Assembly: GCA_938074585.1 (NCBI GenBank) | Contig: CALJEW010000220.1 | Location: forward strand, 1 to 15,731 | Length of the DNA stretch: 15,731 bases | Origin: an uncultured Rhodospirillales bacterium | Lineage (GTDB): Bacteria; Pseudomonadota; Alphaproteobacteria; Rhodospirillales; Casp-alpha2 | Direction of reading: 5' to 3' | Shown: piece by piece, positions 1-8,158 of the stretch | How positions within the stretch are numbered: the first letter of the stretch is position 1 | Layout: each line of letters begins with the position of its first letter | Made by a program: the position numbers and the translations under genes | Notes under the pieces: model-generated | The model's database searches: none | Told to the model about the DNA's origin: nothing | What the model saw: the letters and a program-made list of their open reading frames with translations, nothing else

Positions 1-107
1 TCATTAGAAATGTCATTTCCACGACGTCGCCTATGTAAACTATGGATTGCCGCGTAATAATCAAGAGAGGGTTTTTCAACTTTGTTCAAAAGTTCGAGAT
101 TAAGCAT
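1..107 (-). CDS. Possible 5' end of an unidentified gene, cut by the window edge
   Basis: A minus-strand reading frame stays open from an ATG at 105-107 to the left edge (about 35 codons); upstream of the ATG the frame is open for about 10 more codons. The peptide starts MLNLELLNKVEKPSLDYY and continues into an arginine-rich stretch. I do not recognise it, there is no strong Shine-Dalgarno sequence, and a frame this short can be open by chance. If real, it is transcribed divergently from the methionine operon, about 270 bp away. The rest of 108-290 holds no gene I can support. Confidence 0.2.
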   Translation of the reverse strand, partial: MLNLELLNKVEKPSLDYYAAIHSLHRRRRGNDISN

Positions 108-290
108 TCGTTTGTCGATCGAATGAGCGGGGTTCGCTTTACAACCTTGTCACATGTTTATGTGTTGTGGATTATTCTAATACGGCTTCACCAAGTTAAA
201 TGCCTGTGAGCAGCAAGAGCCCGTCCCCCCCCATTCTCCTCATATAGAAATATAACTAGTTCAAATAGACAAAAGAGCTCCAAATAGAAA

Positions 291-320
291 TAAATACATA
301 AAGATATCTTGATGTATTTA
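291..320. promoter_or_regulatory. 30-bp palindrome, probable operator of the met operon regulator
   Basis: The arms are TAAATACAT (291-299) and its exact complement ATGTATTTA (312-320). They flank the perfect palindrome AAGATATCTT (301-310). Only the 300/311 pair mismatches, so 14 of 15 pairs match. Long AT-rich palindromes of this kind are typical operators for dimeric ArsR-type wHTH repressors. The site lies 55 bp upstream of the preferred regulator start, so autoregulation of the whole operon is the likely role. The palindrome is seen directly; the binding partner is inferred. Confidence 0.7.
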
Positions 321-374
321 TTTTACTATGCGAAAACACAAATTATAACGCCCAATCAATTGGTAAATAATTTA

Positions 375-1340
375 ATGGATATCCTATTAAACGCCTTAAA
401 AGCCATTGCTGAACCGTCTCGCATGCGCATTTTGGCGCTGTGTTTAAAAGGCGAGCTGACCGTTAGCGAACTCGTTCGAATTCTGGGCCAAAGCCAGCCG
501 CGCATTTCCCGCCATTTAAAGTTATTATCTGAAGCGGGCCTGCTTGAGCGCATTCGGGAAGGCAGCTGGGTTTTCCATCGCTTAGCGCAATCGGGAACCG
601 GGGCAGAATTAGCGGCCCATTTATCAACAATGATCCCAACCGATGACAACCTCATTCAACGCGATATGGTTCGCCTTTTAGAAGTTAAGCGCGCCCGCAG
701 CAAACATGCTGCGGACTATTTCTGTAAAATGGCGGGACAATGGGATCAAATCAGATCTTTACATGTGGATGATGCGGATGTTGAAAAAGAAATTATTAGC
801 CAGCTCGATTGGGAACGCATTTCTTCTATGATTGATCTGGGTACAGGGACCGGACACTTGCTAGAACGATTTGGGTCGCGCTTAACCCTTGGTGAAGGGA
901 TTGATCAATCGCGCGAAATGTTAGCGGTTGCCAGGTCCAACCTAGAAGCCGCATCCTTGCCCCACTGCCAGGTCAGGCAGGGCGATTTATACCAGCTACC
1001 TAATCCGGCAGACACATTTGATTTGGCCGTCATTCACCAAGTTCTCCATTTTGTTGATGACCAATCCCTTGCCATTCATGAAGCGGCGCGGGTGTTAAAG
1101 CCCGGTGGGCAATTGGTTGTCGTCGACTTTGCCCCCCATGATTTAGAGCACCTGCGCGCGAACGACAGCCATCGGCGCTTGGGCTTTGCTGACGCCGAAG
1201 CCGACGCATGGTTTGCAGGGGCTGGATTAACCCCTAAATCAACGATCAAATTAGCAGGATCGCCTTTAACTGTATGCATTTGGGTTGCTGAAAAACCAAC
1301 CTTGGTGGACCAGAAAATAGCGGCATCCCAACTTAATTAA
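375..1340 (+). CDS. ArsR-family wHTH regulator fused to a SAM-dependent methyltransferase domain (SahR-like)
   Basis: This 321-residue protein has two domains. Residues about 5-85 are an ArsR-type winged helix (AEPSRMRIL, then a recognition helix around QSQPRISRHLKLL). Residues about 145-260 are a class I methyltransferase fold with motif I MIDLGTGTG at 152-160 and a late VLKPGG motif. The metal-binding CxC of arsenite sensors is absent, so metal sensing is unlikely. ArsR proteins with such a domain sit beside methionine-cycle genes in alphaproteobacteria, where SahR-type regulators respond to S-adenosylhomocysteine; the ligand here is inferred from that. A frame-open extension to 309 exists, but it begins inside the 291-320 palindrome, adds 22 residues unlike the family, and the wHTH fold begins right after ATG 375. 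metF follows after 32 bp, so the three genes are probably co-transcribed. Confidence 0.88.
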   Translation: MDILLNALKAIAEPSRMRILALCLKGELTVSELVRILGQSQPRISRHLKLLSEAGLLERIREGSWVFHRLAQSGTGAELAAHLSTMIPTDDNLIQRDMVRLLEVKRARSKHAADYFCKMAGQWDQIRSLHVDDADVEKEIISQLDWERISSMIDLGTGTGHLLERFGSRLTLGEGIDQSREMLAVARSNLEAASLPHCQVRQGDLYQLPNPADTFDLAVIHQVLHFVDDQSLAIHEAARVLKPGGQLVVVDFAPHDLEHLRANDSHRRLGFADAEADAWFAGAGLTPKSTIKLAGSPLTVCIWVAEKPTLVDQKIAASQLN

Positions 1341-1372
1341 ACTCATCTGCAATCTGCTACCGGAATTTCCTA

Positions 1373-2326
1373 ATGAAAAGAAAAACAACACCTCCCGGAA
1401 TTATGAACATTTCTTCTAGCGGGCGTGCGCCTGCGTCTGAACTTGCCATCGCATCACCGCTGCCGATCGATGTCAGCGTATCGTTCGAATTTTTCCCGCC
1501 CGATACAGACAAAGCCAATGAAATACTTTGGAACTCTATCCAACGATTGGCACCGCTTAACCCGTCTTATGTTTCCGTCACTTATGGGGCCGGGGGGACA
1601 ACGCGCGAGAGGACACACGAAACTGTCTCACGCATTCGGAAAGAAACTAATTTGGAACCGGCGGCACACTTAACGTGCGTTAGTGCAATGCGCGACGAAG
1701 TCGATGCTGTCGCCCGTCAATACTGGGGCGCAGGCGTTAGGCATATTGTAGCGCTCCGTGGTGACGCCCCCAAAGGGACGGACAAGTATGAGACGCACCC
1801 AGAAGGGTATGCCTTCGCAGCTGATTTGGTTCACGGATTAAAAAAGGTAGCTGATTTTGATATTAGCGTTGCTGCCTACCCAGAGCCCCACCCCGAAGCC
1901 TCCAGCCCTGAAGCTGATTTGGATAATCTGAAGCGCAAAATCGATGCGGGCGCAACACAAGCCATCACTCAGTTTTTCTTTAACGCCGACACCTATCTAC
2001 GGTTTTTAGAGCGCGTCCGTGCGGCAGGCATCACGGTTCCTATCATTCCCGGAATTTTACCCGTCACGAACTTCAAACGGGTTGCCGAATTCTCCAAACG
2101 ATGTGGGGCAGATATTCCTACATGGATGGCTGATTTGTTTGAAGGCTTAGATAATGAGCCTGAAGCGCGGAAGCTTGTTGCCGCTAGCTTAGCTGCTGAG
2201 CAATGCCGGGCGCTGAGTGCTAATGGCGTTAATCAATTCCATTTTTATACCATGAACCGAGCCGATTTGTGCTTTGCCATATGCCATATGCTCGGCGTCC
2301 GCCCGCACCCCGTAACGAAAGCTTAA
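1373..2326 (+). CDS. metF: Methylenetetrahydrofolate reductase
   Basis: MetF is a cytoplasmic FAD enzyme that reduces 5,10-methylene-THF to 5-methyl-THF, the methyl donor for methionine synthesis. The 317-residue product carries the family landmarks in order: FEFFPPDT with the catalytic Glu39, VSVTYGAGGTTRERT, HLTCVS, the flavin-binding LRGDAPKG, AAYPEPHPEA, and ITQFFFNADTYLRF followed by PIIPGILPV. The length is slightly above the usual 290-310 because of a variable N-terminus. An alternative ATG at 1403 would remove ten residues; both starts are preceded by a weak GGAA. It sits 32 bp after the regulator and only 5 bp before metH, so its product feeds the next enzyme in the operon. No lesions are visible. 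Confidence 0.96.
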   Translation: MKRKTTPPGIMNISSSGRAPASELAIASPLPIDVSVSFEFFPPDTDKANEILWNSIQRLAPLNPSYVSVTYGAGGTTRERTHETVSRIRKETNLEPAAHLTCVSAMRDEVDAVARQYWGAGVRHIVALRGDAPKGTDKYETHPEGYAFAADLVHGLKKVADFDISVAAYPEPHPEASSPEADLDNLKRKIDAGATQAITQFFFNADTYLRFLERVRAAGITVPIIPGILPVTNFKRVAEFSKRCGADIPTWMADLFEGLDNEPEARKLVAASLAAEQCRALSANGVNQFHFYTMNRADLCFAICHMLGVRPHPVTKA

Positions 2327-2331
2327 GTAAC

Positions 2332-5300
2332 ATGTCCAATACAAATCTTCTTGATGCGCCCCTAACCGCTAAAAACAACAAACAGAATAGGAAACGCAAG
2401 CCCGATCAAACGGAACGGTTACGCGCCTTATTGAGCGATCGGATTTTGATTTTGGATGGGGCTATGGGCACAATGATCCAAGATCATAACTTTACCGAAG
2501 AAGATTACCGCGGCGCACGCTTTGCTGATTGGGGCCAAGACGTCAAAGGCAACAATGATCTATTAAGCCTGACCGAGCCCGATGTGATCCTCCAAATCCA
2601 CGAAGACTTTTTCAATGCCGGGGCCGATATTGTTGAAACCAATACCTTCAGCTCAACCTCAATCGCTCAAGCTGATTACGGCATGGAAGAATTAGTATAC
2701 GAGCTCAATTTCAAAAGCGCCCAATTGGCCCGTAAAGCTGCTGATAAATTAACCGCTCAACAACCAGACAAACCGCGCTTTGTTGCCGGCGCCATTGGCC
2801 CAACCAACCGCACCGCGTCCATATCGCCCGACGTCAATGATCCGGGTTACAGGAATGTAACCTATAATGAGCTGGTCGCTTCCTACACAGAAGCCCTCCA
2901 TGGCTTGGTAGATGGCGGCATTGATACGATTTTAATTGAGACCGTATTCGACACCCTAAACGCCAAAGCTGCAATTTATGCGGTTCTTAAATTCTTTGAC
3001 GACGAACAAATTAAATTACCCGTCATGTTATCCGGCACGATCACCGACGCATCAGGGCGGACGTTATCTGGGCAGACACCCGAAGCTTTTTGGAATTCAG
3101 TTTCGCATGCCAACCCGCTAAGTGTTGGCTTCAACTGTGCGTTGGGGGCAGAAGCATTGCGCCCGCACATTCAAGCCGTCTCTAATTTAGCCGACACTCA
3201 CATTAGTGTCTATCCAAATGCAGGCTTACCAAACGCCTTTGGTGGATACGATGATAGCCCTGAATACATGGCTGTGCAATTGCGTGAATTTGCAGAAAGC
3301 GGTTTCGTTAATATTGTTGGCGGTTGCTGCGGCACAACACCGTCCCATATCAAAGACATTGCAGACACCTTGGAAGGTGCAAAGCCCCGTGTTATTCCTG
3401 ATGCAGCGCCCCAATCTGCGCTAAGTGGCTTAGAGCCTTTAACGTTAAACAATGTAACAGGCTTTGTTAACGTTGGTGAGCGTACCAACGTTGCTGGATC
3501 CGCGAAATTTGCACGATTAATTCGTGATGGTGAGTACGGTCAAGCATTGGATATTGCCCGAGAGCAAGTGGCCAATGGAGCGCAAATTGTTGACGTCAAT
3601 ATGGATGATGCCATGTTGGATGCAGAAAAAACCATGGCAACCTTTTTACGCTTAATCGCGTCTGAACCTGATATTTGCAGGGTTCCGATTATGATCGATT
3701 CATCAAAATGGAGCGTCATTGAAGCGGGCTTACAATCGATACAAGGCAAAGGCGTGGTAAATTCCATCAGCCTTAAAGAAGGGGCCGAGCCGTTCAAAAA
3801 ACAAGCGCACCAAATATTACGCTACGGAGCCGCAGTTGTTGTTATGGCCTTTGACGAGAAAGGCCAAGCCGACACCTACGAGCGCATGGTTGAAATTTGC
3901 ACGGAATCTTATCGGGTCCTGACCCAAGAAGTGGGCTTCAAACCGCAAGACATCATTTTTGATGCAAATATTTTTCCGATCGCAACAGGTATTGATGAAC
4001 ACCGGAATTTCTCGAAAGATTTCATTGCCGCAGTAAGTCAGATTAAACGCACCCTACCACACGCTTTAACAAGTGGCGGGTTATCGAACATGTCGTTTTC
4101 GTTCCGTGGGAACAACCCAGTGCGTGAAGCCATGCATTCTGTGTTTTTATATCACGCGGTTAATGCAGGTCTTAATATGTCGATTGTAAATGCTGGTCAG
4201 CTGACGGTTTATGCGGACATTCCTGAAGATTTAAAAAATCGGATTGAAGACGTTATTTTTAATAAACGCGAAGATTCAACCGAACGCTTGTTAGAGGTAG
4301 CCAGCGATGTTGTTGGCGAAAAACGTGAATCGAAAGAGGATCTAACCTGGCGCGAAGGAACTGTCGAGGCACGGCTTGCCCATGCTTTAGTTAAAGGCAT
4401 CAACGACTACGTCGTTGAAGACACCGAAGAAGCTCGCCAAAACTCTACTCGCCCAATCGAAGTCATTGAAGGGCCATTGATGGATGCCATGAATATTGTT
4501 GGCGATTTGTTTGGATCAGGGCAAATGTTTTTACCACAAGTGGTCAAATCTGCGCGCGTCATGAAACAGGCTGTTGCACATTTAACGCCGTTTATTGAAC
4601 TTGAAAAAGAAGGCTCTGGTACAAAATCCAGCAAAGGTAAAATCGTCATAGCGACGGTTAAAGGCGACGTTCATGATATTGGCAAAAATATTGTGGGTGT
4701 TGTTTTGCAGTGCAACAACTTTGAAGTTATCGATTTGGGCGTCATGGTGCCATACGGAAAAATCCTAGAAACAGCTAAGGCTGAAAGTGCTGATATGATT
4801 GGGCTTTCAGGCTTGATCACGCCGTCGCTCGAAGAAATGTGCACCGTTGCTTTGGAAATGGAGCGCAAGGGCTTCGATATTCCGCTTCTAATAGGTGGCG
4901 CGACCACATCTAAAATTCACACTGCGGTTAAAGTTGCCCCCGGTTATTCACAACCTGTTATCCACGTCAACGACGCATCGCGCGCTGTTGGTGTAGCAAG
5001 TAACTTGTTGAGCGACACACGGCGCGATGAGTATTTGGCAAACGTTGCTGATGAGCAGAGAGCAGCGCGTGAACACCATGCACGCAGTCAGGAAAGCAAG
5101 AACCTGCCCAGCATAGCTGAAGTCCGTGCAGCGAAACTGGAAATCGATTGGTCAGATTACAAACCAACCAAACCAGAATTTTTAGGGAGAAAATCATTTA
5201 ATGATTACGACTTGGCCGAATTGGCAACCCACATCGATTGGACACCCTTCTTCCGCACTTGGGAATTGGTAGGCGTGTATCCAGCGATTTTAAATGATGA

Positions 5301-6087
5301 TGTGGTTGGTGAAGCGGCGCGTGGATTATTTGAAGATGCGAAAGTGATGTTGGATAAAATCATATCTGAAAAGTGGCTAACAGCGCGGGCTGTTATTGGC
5401 TTTTTCCCAGCTAATGCGGTGGGCGATGATGTTGAATTAAATATGGAATGTGATGGCAGCAACGAGCCCAAAGCGTTCCACTTTTTGCGTCAACAAATGG
5501 CAAAACGCGAAGGCCGTTCTAATATGTGCTTAGCCGACTTTGTTGCTCCCAAAGACACAGGCCTGACCGATTATATCGGTGGGTTTGCCGTCACCACGGG
5601 CATAGGAATCGACGAAAAGGTTGCTGAGTTTAAAGCAACGAACGATGATTATTCCGAAATCCTACTCAAAGCCTTGGCAGACCGCTTAGCCGAAGCGTTT
5701 GCAGAACGTATGCACGAGCGGGTTCGCAAAGAATTTTGGGGATATGCAAAAGGTGAAAAATTGGACAATGCTGAATTAATCCGTGAATCTTACCAAGGCA
5801 TCCGCCCAGCACCGGGGTACCCCGCTTGCCCAGACCATGGTGAAAAAACGGCTTTATTTAAACTTTTGAACGCAGAACAAAACGCCGGGGTCATATTAAC
5901 CGAAGGATACGCCATGCTACCTTCAGCAGCGGTTTCGGGATTCTATTTTGCACATCCAAAAGCCAAATACTTTGGGCTTGGAAAAATTGGTCGCGATCAG
6001 ATTGAAGACTATGCAGAGCGGATTGGTGAAAGCAGGGAAGCAACAGAGCGCCGCCTTGCGCCTAATTTAGCCTATAACCGAACATAA
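2332..6087 (+). CDS. metH: Cobalamin-dependent methionine synthase
   Basis: MetH transfers the methyl group of 5-methyl-THF through cobalamin to homocysteine. At 1251 residues it is full length with all modules. The homocysteine domain has zinc ligands Cys269 (GFNCALG) and Cys332/Cys333 (GGCCGTTP). The pterin domain begins near FVNVGERTNVAGS. The B12 cap follows, then the cobalamin domain with DVHDIGKNIVG (Asp779, axial His781, Gly784). The C-terminal reactivation domain has RPAPGYPACPDHGEK from Arg1158 and ends in the typical PNLAYNR. The presence of the reactivation domain means repair depends on SAM and a flavodoxin-type reductant encoded elsewhere. An upstream in-frame ATG at 2269 lies within metF; ATG 2332, 5 bp after the metF stop, is preferred. 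The cell must make or import cobalamin. No terminator hairpin is evident downstream. Confidence 0.98.
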   Translation: MSNTNLLDAPLTAKNNKQNRKRKPDQTERLRALLSDRILILDGAMGTMIQDHNFTEEDYRGARFADWGQDVKGNNDLLSLTEPDVILQIHEDFFNAGADIVETNTFSSTSIAQADYGMEELVYELNFKSAQLARKAADKLTAQQPDKPRFVAGAIGPTNRTASISPDVNDPGYRNVTYNELVASYTEALHGLVDGGIDTILIETVFDTLNAKAAIYAVLKFFDDEQIKLPVMLSGTITDASGRTLSGQTPEAFWNSVSHANPLSVGFNCALGAEALRPHIQAVSNLADTHISVYPNAGLPNAFGGYDDSPEYMAVQLREFAESGFVNIVGGCCGTTPSHIKDIADTLEGAKPRVIPDAAPQSALSGLEPLTLNNVTGFVNVGERTNVAGSAKFARLIRDGEYGQALDIAREQVANGAQIVDVNMDDAMLDAEKTMATFLRLIASEPDICRVPIMIDSSKWSVIEAGLQSIQGKGVVNSISLKEGAEPFKKQAHQILRYGAAVVVMAFDEKGQADTYERMVEICTESYRVLTQEVGFKPQDIIFDANIFPIATGIDEHRNFSKDFIAAVSQIKRTLPHALTSGGLSNMSFSFRGNNPVREAMHSVFLYHAVNAGLNMSIVNAGQLTVYADIPEDLKNRIEDVIFNKREDSTERLLEVASDVVGEKRESKEDLTWREGTVEARLAHALVKGINDYVVEDTEEARQNSTRPIEVIEGPLMDAMNIVGDLFGSGQMFLPQVVKSARVMKQAVAHLTPFIELEKEGSGTKSSKGKIVIATVKGDVHDIGKNIVGVVLQCNNFEVIDLGVMVPYGKILETAKAESADMIGLSGLITPSLEEMCTVALEMERKGFDIPLLIGGATTSKIHTAVKVAPGYSQPVIHVNDASRAVGVASNLLSDTRRDEYLANVADEQRAAREHHARSQESKNLPSIAEVRAAKLEIDWSDYKPTKPEFLGRKSFNDYDLAELATHIDWTPFFRTWELVGVYPAILNDDVVGEAARGLFEDAKVMLDKIISEKWLTARAVIGFFPANAVGDDVELNMECDGSNEPKAFHFLRQQMAKREGRSNMCLADFVAPKDTGLTDYIGGFAVTTGIGIDEKVAEFKATNDDYSEILLKALADRLAEAFAERMHERVRKEFWGYAKGEKLDNAELIRESYQGIRPAPGYPACPDHGEKTALFKLLNAEQNAGVILTEGYAMLPSAAVSGFYFAHPKAKYFGLGKIGRDQIEDYAERIGESREATERRLAPNLAYNRT

Positions 6088-6178
6088 TGGCTTTCCTGTA
6101 TAATCAACGATGCAATTTCTAATCATCTTGTGCTAGAGTTTTAAAAGCTTTGTAATAAAACGATTAGGAACTACTAAG

Positions 6179-6463
6179 CCTGTCGACGGCACGATATAGA
6201 TAGTTCCACTTTCCCTTGACCTTGATATACGTCACATCCATTTGCCAAGATGAACTAGTTTTGGCCTTACGCCGTTAAGCCTCCTTAGCAATCAGGGGAG
6301 AATACTGCACGACCTAGAAATTGAGCGTTGCGTCATTCTCATGAACACCATGTTCCTTCAGTATTTTCTCGAGATTACAGTTGAAAACCGCATAACGAAC
6401 ATAGAAAAACACGGCGTAGAGAACGACTTCATTCGGACAGTGACTCCCTTTGAAATCGATCAT
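6179..6463 (-). pseudogene. IS6-family transposase, truncated and stop-interrupted
   Basis: Translated from ATG at 6461-6463 on the minus strand, the frame gives MIDFKGSHCPNEVVLYAV, then YVRY, LEKILKEHGV, VVQYSPLIAKEA, SSWQMDVTYIKVKGKW and YLYRAVDR. These follow the order of the IS6 transposase N-terminal half, including the first catalytic Asp in QMDVTYIKVKG (usually MDETYIKVKG, so the Glu is also lost). Two in-frame stops interrupt it, one after the ATLNF segment and one after IAKEA. Similarity ends after VDR at 6179; about 135 of the usual 230 residues, with the rest of the DDE triad, are missing. Confidence 0.85.
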
Positions 6464-6540
6464 TTAACACGTCTCAATATCTTTATGGTCACACTAATAT
6501 AAAGAGAATACCCATACGCTGGAAAATGTTGGCAAAAATT

Positions 6541-6553
6541 TTGCGACAGAACC
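6541..6553 (-). repeat. Surviving terminal inverted repeat of the IS6 remnant
   Basis: On the minus strand the end reads GGTTCTGTCGCAA and is followed by an A/T-rich run. It matches the conserved outer end of IS6-family elements with one difference. It lies 77 bp upstream of the transposase start at 6463, the usual spacing. No partner copy is found at the other side. Confidence 0.6.
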
Positions 6554-6838
6554 CCACGTTCTCCAAAAGGCATCGTCACGCAATTTTTGAATCTCAAACT
6601 CCAAATAGCCAGCGTTCGTATTTCTCCACAGCGCCACTAACATATTAAATTCAGTTTTGACGCCTAACTAGTGATTGGGCGTATAGAGGGGCTATTTTAA
6701 TTGAATACTTAAGTAATCAAACTATCGTTTATGATATCATGCTGAAAGATGAAAATAACTTCCTACCTTATGCAGTGACATTATTGTTAAAGTAATTTAA
6801 GAGCACCTGACTGATAAATTTAAAAAGGGTGCAAGCAT

Positions 6839-7753
6839 TTGTTGCAGATGTTTTTTGATGGTGTTCTACCAATCTCAGCTATTGCTGGGATAGGCTATTT
6901 AATGGGTAAGCGTGGTGTATTTGATCCAAATTCGGCAGCTGTAATCAACAAATTTATTTTCCTTACTGCTATCCCAGCCCTTAATTTTCGAATGGTTGCC
7001 AATGCACCTTTTGATGATTTTAATTGGCAATTGCTCATTGGGTTCTTTATTTCGGAGTTATCGCTTTACCTGATCAGTTTTCTGATTGCCCATAGAATCA
7101 TGAGACGCGAGATCAAGGAATCCATTCTTATTGGCTTAGCCGTATCCATGGGGAACCACATATTGTTCGTATTTCCTATTGCCGTCGCATTATTTGGCGA
7201 AAAGGCAACACAGCAGATAATAGGTATCATTACTCTGGACTCCATTATTCTTTTTGGAGGGACAATTGTTATCATGGAAGTATTGTCTTCAAGAGTTTTT
7301 TCATTTGCTATTTTAACGCAAAGGATTTTGAAGAACCCAACATTATTGGCACTTTTCCTTGGCATCCCTATTGGTTTGATGTCAGTTGATATCCCCCAAG
7401 GTGTGAATGTCTTTTTAAGGTTCGCAAGTAATCTAGCTGCACCTTGCGCTTTGTTTTCACTTGGTATTGTTTTAAGCCAAATCAAAATTTCAGATTACAT
7501 ACTCATGCCAACTTCAATCTCGGCATTGAAGTTAGTAGGCCACCCGCTTATTGCTTGGATCGTGTTATCGGGACTTTTTGGCTTTGATCTCAACGATTCA
7601 AAAATGGCTATGATGGTTGCAGCGGCGCCTTGTGGCGCCATGGGGTTCGTACTAGCTCTTAACTATGGTGTCCGAACGGATTTAATCGCTCCTACAATTT
7701 TATTTACGACCATTGGTTCATTAGCTACCGTAACAATCGCAGCATCAATTTGA
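6839..7753 (+). CDS. AEC (auxin efflux carrier) family transporter
   Basis: This 304-residue protein is very hydrophobic, with about ten predicted membrane segments in two halves. The N-terminal GIGYLMGKRGVFDP and following AIPALNFRMVAN are typical of bacterial AEC permeases, which are inner-membrane proteins moving small organic acids such as malate or malonate. The substrate cannot be read from the sequence. TTG at 6839 is chosen as start because AAAGGG at 6824-6829 lies 9 nt upstream; ATG at 6848 would lie 18 nt from it and remove three residues. The gene stands alone on the plus strand, flanked by the IS6 remnant and a gene-poor region, with no co-directional partner. It is unbroken. Confidence 0.87.
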   Translation: MLQMFFDGVLPISAIAGIGYLMGKRGVFDPNSAAVINKFIFLTAIPALNFRMVANAPFDDFNWQLLIGFFISELSLYLISFLIAHRIMRREIKESILIGLAVSMGNHILFVFPIAVALFGEKATQQIIGIITLDSIILFGGTIVIMEVLSSRVFSFAILTQRILKNPTLLALFLGIPIGLMSVDIPQGVNVFLRFASNLAAPCALFSLGIVLSQIKISDYILMPTSISALKLVGHPLIAWIVLSGLFGFDLNDSKMAMMVAAAPCGAMGFVLALNYGVRTDLIAPTILFTTIGSLATVTIAASI

Positions 7754-8158
7754 ATCAACAGCCGACGGAGCACAGAAATAGTTCGGACTAACCCCTTTGT
7801 TAATGTAAACTCACTTTAGGCAGAATCTTAGGTAAAAAATTGCAGTTTATTTGTTAGTGTAGTTTTGACGAACGCTTGTTGCCGACCATTCGTCGACTAC
7901 CCACTTTTTCTCAACACCTGTGCTGTGGTTTTCAAAAAATATTTAAGTTCTTTAATTTTTACATACCTATGATTTTCTTGATAAAATTTTAGACATTTTT
8001 ATGAAGTAAGTTGGTTATGAAGGTTACCAAAGCACTTCTAATATTTTACACTATTTTATTTTTCAATATTAACTCGAGAATGCCTTCATGCACATCAGAA
8101 TCTGAAGACTTATTTAGAATCACTAATCACTATATCCAATACTATAAAACACGGATTA
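7754..8158. other. AT-rich stretch without a supported gene
   Basis: I see no RNA gene, no clear terminator and no recognised coding sequence here. A minus-strand frame ending with a stop at 7847-7849 is open for about 50 codons without a good start, and its distal part (KKWVVDEWSATSVRQNYTNK) has a protein-like composition. It may be another gene relic of the decaying minus-strand locus, but I cannot assign it. Confidence 0.4.

Larger units (their letters stand above)
6179..6553 (-). mobile_element. Decayed IS6-family insertion sequence remnant
   Basis: The remnant runs from a terminal repeat-like end at 6541-6553 (minus strand GGTTCTGTCGCAA, close to the IS6-type GGTTCTGTTGCAA) through about 90 bp of leader into a broken transposase reading frame. 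It stops abruptly near 6179, after the first catalytic region. The distal half of the transposase and the second terminal repeat are missing from 6088-6178. The element cannot move. It sits between metH and the AEC permease gene and shows that this boundary was once an insertion or rearrangement point. Confidence 0.78.

Noticed and set aside
309..374. N-terminal extension of the regulator by 22 codons
   Set aside because: The start falls within the palindrome, and the ArsR fold begins right at the ATG at 375.
108..374. Possible SAM or SAH riboswitch upstream of the met operon
   Set aside because: I looked for SAM-II, SAM/SAH and SAH riboswitch-like stems and conserved loops and saw none; only small inverted repeats such as CATTCG/CGAATG near 105-130 occur.
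2269..2331. Upstream N-terminal extension of metH by 21 codons
   Set aside because: It lies inside the metF coding region, its residues are not MetH-like, and ATG 2332 follows the metF stop closely.
2976..5471. Several minus-strand and alternative-frame open frames inside metH
   Set aside because: They are 60-92 codon shadows of a strongly conserved coding region and have no recognisable domain.
6660..6681. Small inverted repeat CGCCTAA/TTGGGCG as a terminator
   Set aside because: The stem is seven base pairs with a wobble, no T-run follows on either strand, and it is far from any gene end.
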